Source of the DNA: Nostoc sp. NIES-3756
GTDB taxonomy: Bacteria > Cyanobacteriota > Cyanobacteriia > Cyanobacteriales > Nostocaceae
Reading direction: 5' to 3'
NCBI RefSeq assembly: GCF_001548375.1
Contig: NZ_AP017295.1
Span: forward strand, 2,204,501-2,268,500
Length of the DNA stretch: 64,000 nucleotides
Part shown: positions 53,133 through 62,475 of the stretch, one piece after another
How the letters are laid out: every line of letters starts with the position of its first letter
Numbering within the stretch: the first letter of the stretch is position 1
Translations under genes and position numbers: made by a program
Notes under the pieces: model-generated
Seen by the model: only the letters and a program-made list of their open reading frames with translations
Database searches by the model: none
What the model was told of the DNA's origin: nothing

Positions 53133-54785
53133 ATGGTGAATTTAGTTTCATCAAGCTGGGAGAGTGTCAGCACTCAACCAGTCCAGCAACACCGGATTAT
53201 TGCTGCCATTGATATGGGAACCAATTCCCTACACATGGTAGTAGTAAAAATTGACCCAACACTACCAGCTTTTAGCATTATTTCCCGAGAAAAGGAAACT
53301 GTGCGGTTGGGCGATCGCAATATTACCACTGGTGAATTAAAACCAGAAGTGATGGCAAAAGCGATCGCTACTTTAAGACGCTTCCAAGAAGCCGCTAAAA
53401 TTGCCAATGCGGAAACCCTAATTGCCGTGGCGACTAGTGCAGTGCGGGAAGCCCCCAACGGTAAAGATTTTCTCCATCAGATAGAAACCGAGTTGGGTTT
53501 AAGCGTTGACTTAATTTCTGGTCAAGAAGAAGCGCGACGCATCTACCTGGGTGTGCTGTCGGGGATGGAATTTCACAACCAGCCGCACCTAATTATCGAC
53601 ATTGGCGGCGGTTCAACGGAATTAATTCTCGGTGACTCACAAGAACCACGTACTTTAACCAGCACAAAAGTAGGTGCTGTGCGCCTCACCACCGAGTTAA
53701 TCACTACAGACCCCATCAGCCATATTGAATTTCAATACCTGCAAGCCTACGCGCGGGGAATGCTAGAACGTTCCGTGGAAGAAGTCTTAGCAAACCTCAA
53801 TTTTGGCGAATCTCCCCGCTTAATCGGCACATCTGGCACGATTGAAACCATAGCCATGATTCATGCGCGGGAAAAACTAGGGACAGTACCCTCCACCCTC
53901 AACGGCTATCAATTCACCCTAACAGACCTGAGAGAGTGGGTAAATCGCCTGCGGAGAATGACTAACGCCGAAAGATCCGCCATCCCTGGTATGCCGGAAA
54001 AACGGTCGGAAGTTATACTTGCAGGGGCTATCATCTTGCAAGAAGCAATGACACTTTTGGGTGTGCAGTCATTAACAGCTTGCAGTCGTGCATTACGGGA
54101 AGGCGTAATCGTTGACTGGATGTTAAGCAATGGCTTAATTGAAGATAGATTGCGGTTTCAAAGTTCGATCCGCCAGCGTAGCGTTCTTAAGCAGGCAAGC
54201 AAGTATCAAGTTAACTTAGCATATAGCGATCGCGTTGCCACCTTCGCCCTAAGTTTATTTGACCAAACCCAAGGCTTATTACACCATTGGGGAAGTAACG
54301 AAAGACGATTACTATGGGCAGCAGCAATTTTACACAACTGCGGTCATCATATTAGCCATTCATCACACCACAAACACTCATACTATCTCATTCGTAATAG
54401 TGAATTACTTGGTTATAACGAAACGGAGATAGACATTATTGCGAATATAGCGCGTTATCATCGCAAATCACCGCCAAAGAAGAAGCATGATAACTTCCGT
54501 AACTTGTTGAGTAAAGAACATCGGCAAGTAGTATGTCAACTTAGTGCAATCTTAAGATTGGCGGTAGCATTAGATAGAAGACAAATTGGTGCGATATCTG
54601 GAATTAGATGTGATTATTATCCGCAATTCCAGCAGTTCAATTTGTTAATTTATCCATCACGACCAGATGATGATTGTGATTTAGAACTCTGGAGTTTAGA
54701 TTTCAAAAAAGGAGTATTTGAAGCCGAGTTTGGCGTGAAATTAGTCACACATTTAGAAAGAAATTTGCTACCTCAATACTCCTGA
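53133..54785 (+). CDS. ppx: Exopolyphosphatase / pppGpp phosphohydrolase
   Basis: The 550-residue protein has an actin-like Ppx/GppA domain (about 20-320: AIDMGTNSLHMVVV, ISGQEEARRIYLG, IDIGGGSTELILG, SGTIETIAM) and a C-terminal HD-type helical domain (about 330-510, with AAAILHNCGHHISHSSHHKHSYYLI and IARYHRK), the long form of PPX. It releases phosphate from polyphosphate ends. ATG 53133 has AGCGAGAAGAC upstream. The hairpin at 54791-54815 follows. Confidence 0.93.
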   Translation: MVNLVSSSWESVSTQPVQQHRIIAAIDMGTNSLHMVVVKIDPTLPAFSIISREKETVRLGDRNITTGELKPEVMAKAIATLRRFQEAAKIANAETLIAVATSAVREAPNGKDFLHQIETELGLSVDLISGQEEARRIYLGVLSGMEFHNQPHLIIDIGGGSTELILGDSQEPRTLTSTKVGAVRLTTELITTDPISHIEFQYLQAYARGMLERSVEEVLANLNFGESPRLIGTSGTIETIAMIHAREKLGTVPSTLNGYQFTLTDLREWVNRLRRMTNAERSAIPGMPEKRSEVILAGAIILQEAMTLLGVQSLTACSRALREGVIVDWMLSNGLIEDRLRFQSSIRQRSVLKQASKYQVNLAYSDRVATFALSLFDQTQGLLHHWGSNERRLLWAAAILHNCGHHISHSSHHKHSYYLIRNSELLGYNETEIDIIANIARYHRKSPPKKKHDNFRNLLSKEHRQVVCQLSAILRLAVALDRRQIGAISGIRCDYYPQFQQFNLLIYPSRPDDDCDLELWSLDFKKGVFEAEFGVKLVTHLERNLLPQYS

Positions 54786-54790
54786 ATAGT

Positions 54791-54815
54791 AGGGTGCGTT
54801 ATTTTATTAACGCAC
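54791..54815. terminator. GGTGCGTTA hairpin downstream of ppx
   Basis: GGTGCGTTA and TAACGCACC flank TTTTAT; a short stem-loop of a repeat type seen at many Nostoc gene ends. Confidence 0.6.
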
Positions 54816-54865
54816 CTGTTAATTATTTTTGTAAGTTATAATTTATATAAAATGGGGTAAATTAT

Positions 54866-55243
54866 ATGTTATCTTTTCAAAATGATAAAATTCAAAATCA
54901 ACATAAATCTGCTTATTCTATATTAATAGAAAATGAAAAAGATGGTACAGTAACTGCAACAGTAATAGGCATAGCAGACTGTAAAAGCTCAGGCACAACA
55001 GAAGTAGAAGCAATAGAAAAACTAAAACCTCTTTTGCAAGAGCGTTTAAAACGAGCAAAAATAGTTACTTTAGAAATTGAACCTCTGCCAACTGAACATC
55101 CTTGGATGGAATTTGCTGGTATGTCCAAAGATGATCCTCTATTTGATGAAGTGTTAGAAAGTATAGAAGCAAATCGTCGTGAACTTGATTCAGAAATGGA
55201 ACAATACTATCATCAACTGGATACTGAGGATGAAAAGCAGTGA
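54866..55243 (+). CDS. Antitoxin-like protein of a PIN module
   Basis: The 125-residue protein has an N-terminal HicB-like beta segment (YSILIENEKDGTVTATVIGI, then EVEAIEKLKPLLQERLKRA) and an acidic C-terminus (DPLFDEVLESIEANRRELDSEMEQYYHQL) of the kind that occupies a toxin's active site. It overlaps the VapC-like gene by four bases (GTGA), so it is the partner of that gene. Its name is uncertain. Confidence 0.78.
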   Translation: MLSFQNDKIQNQHKSAYSILIENEKDGTVTATVIGIADCKSSGTTEVEAIEKLKPLLQERLKRAKIVTLEIEPLPTEHPWMEFAGMSKDDPLFDEVLESIEANRRELDSEMEQYYHQLDTEDEKQ

Positions 55244-55659
55244 GTTTTTGGGTACTTGATACAGATCATGTTTCTCTTTTTCAACGGCAACATCCTAATG
55301 TAGTTCAGCGTGTTAATCAAACTAATCCTCAAGACATTGCTATTACTATAGTTACAGTTGAAGAACAGCTAAGAGGTAGATTGAATATTATTAGAAAAGC
55401 TGAGTCATCAGAAATATTACTAACAGCTTATACAAGATTACTGACTAATTTGAATTTTTTCCAAAGCATCAATGTGGTGAATTTTAATCACGATGCACTC
55501 AATCATTATCAAGCACTGATAAATCAAAGAATTCGTATAGGTACACAAGATTTACGTATTGCAGCCATTACTTTGTCTGTACATGGTGTTTTAGTAACAC
55601 GCAATCGTAAGGATTTTGCCAAAGTTCCTAATTTGCAACTAGAAGATTGGACAATATAA
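55240..55659 (+). CDS. VapC-like PIN-domain ribonuclease (toxin)
   Basis: The 139-residue protein has the PIN acidic residues: VLDTDHVSLF at the N-terminus, VEEQLRGR, and GTQDLRIAAI with RNRKDFAKVPNLQLEDW near the end. It begins at GTG 55240, overlapping the antitoxin stop, so they are co-translated. PIN toxins cleave tRNA or rRNA. It shows no inactivation. Confidence 0.88.
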   Translation: MSFWVLDTDHVSLFQRQHPNVVQRVNQTNPQDIAITIVTVEEQLRGRLNIIRKAESSEILLTAYTRLLTNLNFFQSINVVNFNHDALNHYQALINQRIRIGTQDLRIAAITLSVHGVLVTRNRKDFAKVPNLQLEDWTI

Positions 55660-55673
55660 AAATTTTAGTATTT

Positions 55674-55698
55674 GTAGGGTGGGCATTGCCCACCATAA
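55674..55698. terminator. GTAGGGTGGGCA / TGCCCACC palindrome
   Basis: AGGGTGGGCATTGCCCACCA lies just after the toxin gene and before the convergent ankyrin gene, fitting a terminator formed by a dispersed repeat. Confidence 0.6.
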
Positions 55699-55724
55699 CA
55701 TGATTTGGGGCAATTAGTTATTCT

Positions 55725-57764
55725 TCACATCTCTATTTTCGGACGACGAATATTAATAGCCTCAGCTTGCTCTAATATTTGAATAATTTCAGCGTGTCCT
55801 TTACCTTTATGATGCCCTTCATACAAGCCTATTTCAGCATATTCTATAGCATTATAAGTATCACCATTGTGACATCTGGCATGAATATCAGCCCCAGCAT
55901 CTATCAAAATCCGCACAATTTCTGTGTATCCTTCATAAGCAGCTTCAGCTAGTGGTGTGAGTCCAGATTTAGCCCCCAAATTCACATCAGCATCAGCTTT
56001 AATTAGAAGCTCTACAATTTCCTGATTACCTGCATATATTGCTCTATTTAAAGCTAAACCATCATGATGATTTACATTGACACCAGATGTAATTAATTCT
56101 TGAACCTGTTGTATATTGCCATCACTAGCCGCTTTGATTAAGGCTATTTCTGCCATTCCCTCCTCAGAAGCACCAGCTTTTCTCAAAATCTCGGCTATCT
56201 TTCTATGTCCCACTAACTCTACCTGCATTAATAAAGTATTACCATCATTATCTCTGATATCTAAATTTGCACCTAAGTTAACTAAAGTTTTCACAGATTC
56301 TATATAACCAGAACCATTATTAGCTGCATACATTAAAGCAGTTTTGCCACCCACTCCTTGCAAGTTTATATCAGCGCCAGCTTGCACAAGTAACCTAACA
56401 ACTTCATGGCGATTTCCTGCAAAAAAGCTACCTGCTACTTGCATTAAAGCTGTCATTCCTTCACCCAGTCCATCATCGCTATCGCTGAGAATATTAGGGT
56501 CTGCACCCGCATCTAATAACGCTTGAATTACTGGAATATGCCCATAATGAGCAGCATACATAAGCGCAGTTTGACCATTAGAACCAATAGCATTCATATC
56601 AATACCATTACTAATAGCTTGCTGGACTTCTGCTAATGTGCCGTACATTGCAGCCTCAATAAAATCTTCAGCAGCTTGATTTGCTTCTCGCGCTTTTCTC
56701 TTGATTGCTGCTTGAATATCTTTCTCTCCATATTTGTCAGCACGTCTGCGAATCTCATCGTCAACCAGTGGGTACAAAAAATCATAAACTTCTCGTTCTC
56801 CATTTCTAGCCGCACTCAGCAGTGCTGTTTCTCCTTGACTCCAAGCGTTAACATCTACACCCCTTTCTACTAACATTTTCACCATTTCTAGGCAACCACG
56901 GTTAGACGCTAGCATGATAGCTCTGTAATCATCTTCCATTCCTGCGTCAACATTAGCTCCAGCATCAAGCAGCATTTGGAAAATTTCCAGATTGTTTTGT
57001 TCTATAGCTAAAGCTAAACCTGTGTTTGATACATCCCCACCTTCAGGAGATGCACCAGCATCTAGGAGTAACTTTACTAAATCAGCTCGTCCTTGTTGAA
57101 TTGCTGTTCCTAGAGGGCTAGCATCAATGGTGAAATCTAATCTATTAACATCCGCACCAGATGCTATCAGTGTTTGTATCATCTCAACATTCCCCTTTTC
57201 CACAGCCGCAACTAAGGGAGATGATTCATTCCTCTTTTGCGGATTAATTTCCGCACCAGCCCCAATTAATGCTTTTACCGCCTCTAAATTACCTTCTTGT
57301 ATGGCAGTTATTAGTGGTGTTGTGACTGGTTCATCAAAATCTTCTTCATCTTCTTGTTCGTCATCAATGCTGATAGAAACATCTTCAGTAGCATCGCTGA
57401 CGGGAGTAGAAAGCCCTTCCACAACTCCCATAAAGCCAGAGTAAAAAGCTTGGGTTTGTTCGTCTGCATTTTCCGTGGCTTGGGCGATGAGTTCTCCTAA
57501 ACTCCAGCCTCCAGGAATTTGTGAGGTGTGAATTTGTGGACGCATAACAGGCGGTTCTGGTTTGGGATTAATTTCTGCGCCTGCATTAACTAAAGCTGCG
57601 ATGATTTCCACATTTCCCCGACTAGAGGCAACAACCAATGCAGTTTGACCGCGATCGCTTACACTGTTGGCAGAAACTCCACTTGCTAAAAGTTCTTTTA
57701 CCTGTTCAATATCATCCTTCTCAATGGCTGTGAATAGGCTCTGCACTTTGTTATCTGCACTCAT
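55725..57764 (-). CDS. Ankyrin-repeat protein
   Basis: The 679-residue protein is almost wholly ankyrin repeats (units like GNLEAVKALIGAGAEINPQ...SPLVAAVEKGNVEMIQTLIASGADVN), about 15 by eye. After the second repeat there is an insertion (about 75-145) ending in an acidic run (DDEQEDEEDFDEP). Another insertion with charged helices lies near residues 330-375. There is no signal peptide or enzyme domain. It probably binds partner proteins; the partner is unknown. Confidence 0.92.
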   Translation of the reverse strand: MSADNKVQSLFTAIEKDDIEQVKELLASGVSANSVSDRGQTALVVASSRGNVEIIAALVNAGAEINPKPEPPVMRPQIHTSQIPGGWSLGELIAQATENADEQTQAFYSGFMGVVEGLSTPVSDATEDVSISIDDEQEDEEDFDEPVTTPLITAIQEGNLEAVKALIGAGAEINPQKRNESSPLVAAVEKGNVEMIQTLIASGADVNRLDFTIDASPLGTAIQQGRADLVKLLLDAGASPEGGDVSNTGLALAIEQNNLEIFQMLLDAGANVDAGMEDDYRAIMLASNRGCLEMVKMLVERGVDVNAWSQGETALLSAARNGEREVYDFLYPLVDDEIRRRADKYGEKDIQAAIKRKAREANQAAEDFIEAAMYGTLAEVQQAISNGIDMNAIGSNGQTALMYAAHYGHIPVIQALLDAGADPNILSDSDDGLGEGMTALMQVAGSFFAGNRHEVVRLLVQAGADINLQGVGGKTALMYAANNGSGYIESVKTLVNLGANLDIRDNDGNTLLMQVELVGHRKIAEILRKAGASEEGMAEIALIKAASDGNIQQVQELITSGVNVNHHDGLALNRAIYAGNQEIVELLIKADADVNLGAKSGLTPLAEAAYEGYTEIVRILIDAGADIHARCHNGDTYNAIEYAEIGLYEGHHKGKGHAEIIQILEQAEAINIRRPKIEM

Positions 57765-57913
57765 AGTTGCCAGCTTTTATAAGTTGAGGAATATTTATCT
57801 ATCTAATGACATACTTCCCTCAAGGTGATTAAACATAACAAGTGTAGGTAATACTAATTCTCCAGAAGCTGGTAACAGATGTAGCCCAAGAAAGCCTTGC
57901 TGTATCTGAATTT

Positions 57914-57941
57914 CTTAATTACGAATTACGAATTACGAATT
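57914..57941 (+). repeat. AATTACG heptad repeats
   Basis: TTAATTACGAATTACGAATTACGAATTG: three tandem units, the complement of the AATTCGT type at 14766. It overlaps the 5' end of the long form of the following transporter frame, which argues for a later start. Confidence 0.8.
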
Positions 57942-58055
57942 GATATAAGGGCTTCAGCCATGAAAATTTATAATCGCTCACTCCAAAACTATTCCTTCAC
58001 AAAAAGACACAATTGGGTAGAATTGGTAAAAGTAATCTCTGCAACCTGTAAATCC

Positions 58056-59126
58056 ATGCAACTGAAACTCAGTGCATCTAAATTCCCTATATCCACAATC
58101 TTGTTAATTGCTCCGTTTTTCTTGTGGGGAACCGCAATGGTAGCGATGAAGGGAGTCATACCTCATACCACGCCGTTTTTTATGGCGGGGGTTCGATTAG
58201 TCCCGGCGGGAATTTTGATTTTAATTGCTGCGGCGCTTTTAGGTAGACCCCAACCCAGTGGTTGGCAAGCATGGTTATGGATAGCTTTATTTGGATTAGT
58301 AGATGGAACCTTATTTCAAGGCTTCTTAGCTGAAGGATTAGTCCGTACTAGTGCGGGTTTAGGTTCAGTCATGATTGACTCCCAACCTTTGGCGGTGGCG
58401 TTGCTGTCGTTGTGGTTATTTCAAGAACGGATAGGTTTATGGGGATGGCTGGGTTTAGGCTTAGGTGTTACAGGAATTAGTTTGATTGGCTTACCGGATG
58501 AGTTGATTTACGGATTCTTAGGTACAGGTGCAGGGGTGACGCTTGGTAACTGGCAAGACCTGTTTGCTAGTGGGGAAGGGTTGATGCTATTAGCTGCGTT
58601 ATCAATGGCGGTGGGAACAGTATTAATCAGGTTTGTGACTCGGTATGTTGACCCGGTGACGGCTACAGGATGGCATATGATTTTGGGTGGGTTGCCATTG
58701 TGGGGAATCTCCTCTGTGATGGAGTCTCAACAATGGGAGAATCTGGTAGGTTCGGAATGGTTGGCGTTGGGTTATGCTACCGTGTTTGGTAGTGCGATCG
58801 CCTACGGATTATTTTTCTACTTCGCTTCTAGTGGTAGTCTCACTAGTCTGAGTTCTCTCACTTTCTTAACCCCTGTCTTTGCCCTGTTATTTGGTCATCT
58901 CTTACTCTCAGAAGTTCTCAGTAGTTTGCAATGGGTAGGAGTATTTCTTACCTTAGTCAGTATCTATCTGATTAATCAGCGTGATAATTTGGCAGGAGAA
59001 AATACACAACCTGTTCTTGAAGAAGCATCTGCAACATTGAAGCCGCTAGTTACAGAGACATCCGCGAAAAAGCTCAATCCTTTAGCCATACAAGTCAGAG
59101 AGTCTAAACCAGAAAATATACCGTAG
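58056..59126 (+). CDS. EamA/DMT family transporter
   Basis: The protein has ten membrane segments in two EamA halves (TILLIAPFFLWGTAMVAMKG... and ALSMAVGTVLIRFVTRY...). It exports or imports a small metabolite of unknown identity. The frame is open from 57897, but its first 50 codons are encoded by heptad repeats and polar sequence; MQLKLSASKF at ATG 58056 puts the first membrane helix about 10 residues in, so I prefer it (356 residues). ATG 57960 is the alternative. The C-terminus (about 45 residues) is polar and unusual in length. Confidence 0.85.
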   Translation: MQLKLSASKFPISTILLIAPFFLWGTAMVAMKGVIPHTTPFFMAGVRLVPAGILILIAAALLGRPQPSGWQAWLWIALFGLVDGTLFQGFLAEGLVRTSAGLGSVMIDSQPLAVALLSLWLFQERIGLWGWLGLGLGVTGISLIGLPDELIYGFLGTGAGVTLGNWQDLFASGEGLMLLAALSMAVGTVLIRFVTRYVDPVTATGWHMILGGLPLWGISSVMESQQWENLVGSEWLALGYATVFGSAIAYGLFFYFASSGSLTSLSSLTFLTPVFALLFGHLLLSEVLSSLQWVGVFLTLVSIYLINQRDNLAGENTQPVLEEASATLKPLVTETSAKKLNPLAIQVRESKPENIP

Positions 59127-59266
59127 ATTTACAAGAAAAAAATAAAATAACCAGACGAAATACGATATATTACTAGCAACTTAGGTTAAATTTTTACGTC
59201 AAAATAACAGATAGCACTTAAACAAACTTACGTTGTAAATAATACATTCAGGCTCTAACTTTTAAT

Positions 59267-60445
59267 ATGAGGCTACACTACTCCTCACTTTTCATACTTA
59301 CCTGTTTTTCTTGTGTGGGTTTATATTCAATTCCAGCCAGCACAGCCACAACTAAGTTCACACCAGAAAAACTAGAACTGGCACAAGTCAGTTCCATATC
59401 AACTACTCAAGTTGTGCTTGAGCCAGGTAGTCAAGGGCCAGATGTACAGAGATTACAAACTCAACTAAGTCGGCTAGGCTACTACAGCGATGTTGTAGAT
59501 GGAAAATATGGGCAAAGTACGAAAACGGCTGTAGCGAAATTTCAGCAAGCCAAGGGTTTAAGTAGAGTAGATGGAATCGCTGATATAACTACTAGGAGAA
59601 CTTTAGTAACCTCCCTGAAAACTGGCAAAACTAAGCCAACAGCTTTAATCTCAGCTTTTGAAGCTCCTACCACAACTCCCCCCAGCAATAATAACTCCGA
59701 TTCAGGCCTGAGAGATTTTCTTTGGTGGTCAATATTGGGTCTGGGAACTCTAGGAACTGTAGGCGCAACTTTGTATTTTTTGCGATGGTTTGACCCACAA
59801 AAACAGAAAAAGCAACGCAAACCTTCCATACAAAAAGCCTTAAATCCCACTCAACAACAGCCAATTACACCGGTTTTAAAAGAGTTAGCCCACGCACCTA
59901 GTTATCACGAAAATGGTGTTCACGCCAATGGCTCTCAAACGGGCAAAGCATCAGTCCCAGCAACAATGATGCCCGTAGAACCTACGTCTCGTCTTGCTAA
60001 ACTCAACATAGTTGAGGAGTTAATTCAGGATTTACGTAGTCCAGAACCAACAAAACGACACAAAGCGATTTGGGATTTAGGACAACAAGGCGATTCCCGC
60101 GCGATTCAGCCATTAGTAAACATGTTGATTGATGCGGATTCACAACAGCGTAACTTAATTTTGGCGGCTTTATCAGAAATTAACGTGCGATCGCTCAAAC
60201 CAATCAATAAAGCTTTTGCCGTCTCTATGCAGGATGAAAGCCCACAAGTTCGACAAAATGCCATTCGTGATTTAACTCGCGTGTATGACATGATGTCCCA
60301 AATGAGCCAGATGTTAGTTCATGCTTTAGATGATCCTGATCAAGAAGTACAAGCAACCGCAAAGTATGCTCTCACCCAGATGAATAAAATGCGGAATGTG
60401 GAGAAGGCAAGCCTAGCAGAAAATAGCCCGCAGGATTCTCGTTAA
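59267..60445 (+). CDS. Peptidoglycan-binding and HEAT-repeat membrane protein
   Basis: The 392-residue protein has a signal peptide (about 1-27), a PG_binding_1 domain (about 50-115: GSQGPDVQRLQTQLSRLGYYSDVVDGKYGQSTKTAVAKFQ), a single membrane helix (about 150-172, WWSILGLGTLGTVGATLYFL), a basic stretch (QKQKKQRKPS), and C-terminal HEAT-like repeats (about 250-375: IQDLRSPEPTKRHKAIWDLGQQGDSRAIQPLV). It would tie the cell wall to a cytoplasmic scaffold. I know no named family for the whole. Confidence 0.85.
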   Translation: MRLHYSSLFILTCFSCVGLYSIPASTATTKFTPEKLELAQVSSISTTQVVLEPGSQGPDVQRLQTQLSRLGYYSDVVDGKYGQSTKTAVAKFQQAKGLSRVDGIADITTRRTLVTSLKTGKTKPTALISAFEAPTTTPPSNNNSDSGLRDFLWWSILGLGTLGTVGATLYFLRWFDPQKQKKQRKPSIQKALNPTQQQPITPVLKELAHAPSYHENGVHANGSQTGKASVPATMMPVEPTSRLAKLNIVEELIQDLRSPEPTKRHKAIWDLGQQGDSRAIQPLVNMLIDADSQQRNLILAALSEINVRSLKPINKAFAVSMQDESPQVRQNAIRDLTRVYDMMSQMSQMLVHALDDPDQEVQATAKYALTQMNKMRNVEKASLAENSPQDSR

Positions 60446-60561
60446 TAGGGGAGTGAGGGAATAAACCACCCCTAACCCCTCCTTGGGAGGTGAACAGGGA
60501 AATGAGGGAGAGGGGGAAGAAATTATTAACTCTTGCTTTCTGACAACTGACAACTGACAAT

Positions 60562-61017
60562 TTACAACTTTCTCATTTGGATTTGAATAATGGTGTTGGG
60601 GCCTGCCAATATGAAAGCTGCATCACCAAATTTAGGTGCGCTAGTGCGAACTTCTGGGTTACGCGAAAATCCATAAGGTTCAACAGGCATACCTAAACTA
60701 TTCCGATTGAGAGTACCATCACTATTTAGGTCTTGAATGGCAGCTACGGCATAACTACCAGCTTTTAAATTATCAAAAGTAAGTTTTAAGGGCGTTTCGC
60801 TAATTTGAGTACACTGCCTTTGTAATACCCGCTTACGATCACTGGGGAATCCTTGGCTACTGCTAAAGATACTGGCGCAGACTTGCCCTTGTTTGTTTTG
60901 TAATCCATCGATTTCCACAATCAGCTTGCCGTTAAAATTAGCTCTAGCACTCAATGACCAGGCTAAATTCCCCAAAGTTGCCATTAACATTAAGCTAAAT
61001 GTCCATTTTTTCATCAT
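60562..61017 (-). CDS. DUF2141 secreted protein
   Basis: The 151-residue protein has a signal peptide (MMKKWTFSLMLMATLGNLAWSLSARA) and the DUF2141 beta domain: LIVEIDGLQNKQGQVCASIFSS, LKAGSYAVAAIQDLNSDGTLNRNSLGMPVEPYGFS, then PKFGDAAFIL. Its function is unknown; it is probably periplasmic. The downstream spacer holds repeat sequence. Confidence 0.86.
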   Translation of the reverse strand: MMKKWTFSLMLMATLGNLAWSLSARANFNGKLIVEIDGLQNKQGQVCASIFSSSQGFPSDRKRVLQRQCTQISETPLKLTFDNLKAGSYAVAAIQDLNSDGTLNRNSLGMPVEPYGFSRNPEVRTSAPKFGDAAFILAGPNTIIQIQMRKL

Positions 61018-61091
61018 AAAATGTACTTTTATTGGCTCATGCAGACTTATCCTGACATAGCTGCGTCGATATACGCAAGTTTTTTGTATAA

Positions 61092-61145
61092 AAATTAGTC
61101 ATTGGTCATTAGTCCATAGTCCATAGTCAACAGTCCATAGTCATT
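61092..61145. repeat. Heptad repeats (TCATTAG / CCATAGT)
   Basis: Tandem variants of the STRR heptads lie between the divergent DUF2141 and tspO genes, followed by CTCCCTCATCT units. Confidence 0.75.
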
Positions 61146-61308
61146 AGTTTTTTCCTCTGCTTCCTATTCCCCTCTTGGGAGGGTCTAGGGGTGGGTTTCT
61201 CCCTCATCTCCCTCATCTCCCCCACTCCCCACTCTTCACTCCCGGTAGGTGCAGCGATCGCCAAAAATTATCTAAACTAGAAGTAGAACACTACTACGAG
61301 AAAGCCTT

Positions 61309-61785
61309 GTGAAAGCTAGATGGATTATCACAGCAGTTTCGGCAGCACTGTTTTTTGGTGGTAGCCTGTTTACATCACTGCGCGACCCTTGGTTTCAGAA
61401 CTTACAGCGTCCTGACTGGCTGACATTTGAAGTTCTCATCCCGTTTATTTGGACGTTCATCTGGGCTTGTACAACTACCTCAGCTATTATTGTTTGGGAA
61501 AAAAGAACGAAACAAGGTTCGCGTCCTTGGTATTTAATGATTATTTATGCAGCGATCGCTATCTTCACCTCTGCATATAGTCCCATTGTTGTAGAACTGC
61601 GGAGTTTGACCGGAGGAATAATTGCTGGTGGCTTGGCGACACTACTAGTTTATATTTTGGCGTTTGTAGTCAAGCCTATTTCGTCAAAAGCTTCTTGGCT
61701 ATTTCTTCCCTACGCGCTTTGGGGGCCTTTTGGCACTTATTTAACTTGGTTATTGTTGCAACTAAATCCGAGTGTAGCAAGTTAA
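61309..61785 (+). CDS. tspO: TspO/MBR family protein
   Basis: The 158-residue protein has five membrane helices and the TspO pattern: LRDPWFQNLQRPDWLTFEVLIPFIWTFIW near the N-terminus and ALWGPFGTYLTWLLLQLNP at the end. TspO binds and degrades porphyrins and helps regulate tetrapyrrole and stress responses. It starts at GTG 61309; the preceding AGAAAGCC gives a weak site. In the family the second helix and W/P residues are better conserved than here, so it is a divergent member. Confidence 0.83.
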   Translation: MKARWIITAVSAALFFGGSLFTSLRDPWFQNLQRPDWLTFEVLIPFIWTFIWACTTTSAIIVWEKRTKQGSRPWYLMIIYAAIAIFTSAYSPIVVELRSLTGGIIAGGLATLLVYILAFVVKPISSKASWLFLPYALWGPFGTYLTWLLLQLNPSVAS

Positions 61786-61800
61786 TAACTGTGATCTTGC

Positions 61801-62475
61801 CTATATTTGCACACTTCCAGCTTGAAAAATCTGTTCTGCGGTTAAATTCAATTCTTTTAATGTGGGTGAAACAAGGCGTTCGGTTCCACGAAACTGGCTG
61901 ATCTGGTACTCACCATCAACTAGTGAATAGACTGATATTGTCGGTTGTTTGGGATTGCCAATAAACCGCCTACCACCTAAAGCGGCATAATCAACAATCC
62001 AATATTCAGAGATTCCGACTGTTTCATAAGCAGCCACTTTTGTCAGATAATCATCACGCCAGTTACTACTAACCACTTCAATCAGCAATGGTATAGATTT
62101 AGCTAGGCTGACAGTAGAGTCTTTTTTCCAGAATGTTTTATTGACCCTTCTGCTTCGCTCACCGTTGACCCTGAGCGAAGCCGAACCGTTGACTAAATTG
62201 GGGCGGTTTAATACCAGCACATCTGGCGAGTAAGCTGATTCACTCTCAAGTGGTTTAACTAATGCTGTTTTAGTAATGAAGTAAGGAAGTTTTAGTCGCC
62301 CAATTTCTATAGATATATTTAGTGCCAAAAAACCTATAACTTCTTCATGTTCACCTGTAGGCTGAGACATCTCTATAACTACTCCATCATGCAGATCATA
62401 ACGTTTTCCAGAGTTGTCTGGGTATTTGGCAACAAATTGATCGAATGTAAATAGTTTGCGTAAGGCTTGAGTCAT
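61801..62475 (-). CDS. Uma2 family (DUF820) nuclease-like protein with in-frame repeat insertion
   Basis: The 224-residue Uma2/DUF820 protein is of the PD-(D/E)XK fold: YDLHDGVVIEMSQPTGEHEEVI, PDVLVLNRPNLVN, IPLLIEVVSSNWRDDYLTKVAAYETVGISEYWIVD. Between LVN and KTFWKKDSTV it carries 16 extra residues, encoded by a 48-base repeat (62145-62192) absent from other family members I recall. The insert keeps the frame and lies in a loop. Its function is unknown; such genes are abundant in Nostoc. Confidence 0.85.
   Translation of the reverse strand: MTQALRKLFTFDQFVAKYPDNSGKRYDLHDGVVIEMSQPTGEHEEVIGFLALNISIEIGRLKLPYFITKTALVKPLESESAYSPDVLVLNRPNLVNGSASLRVNGERSRRVNKTFWKKDSTVSLAKSIPLLIEVVSSNWRDDYLTKVAAYETVGISEYWIVDYAALGGRRFIGNPKQPTISVYSLVDGEYQISQFRGTERLVSPTLKELNLTAEQIFQAGSVQI
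62141..62193. mobile_element. Small dispersed repeat pair inside the Uma2 gene
   Basis: TTGAC occurs at 62141, 62165 and 62189, exactly 24 bases apart. Each 24-base unit is TTGACCC, then a 14-base core, then CCG. The two cores (TTCTGCTTCGCTCA and TGAGCGAAGCCGAA) are reverse complements with one mismatch. The pattern fits insertion of very small mobile repeats with TTGAC duplication. Confidence 0.8.

Noticed and set aside
57897..58055. N-terminal extension of the EamA transporter
   Set aside because: The extension is encoded by heptad repeats and lacks a membrane helix; the start at 58056 fits the family better.
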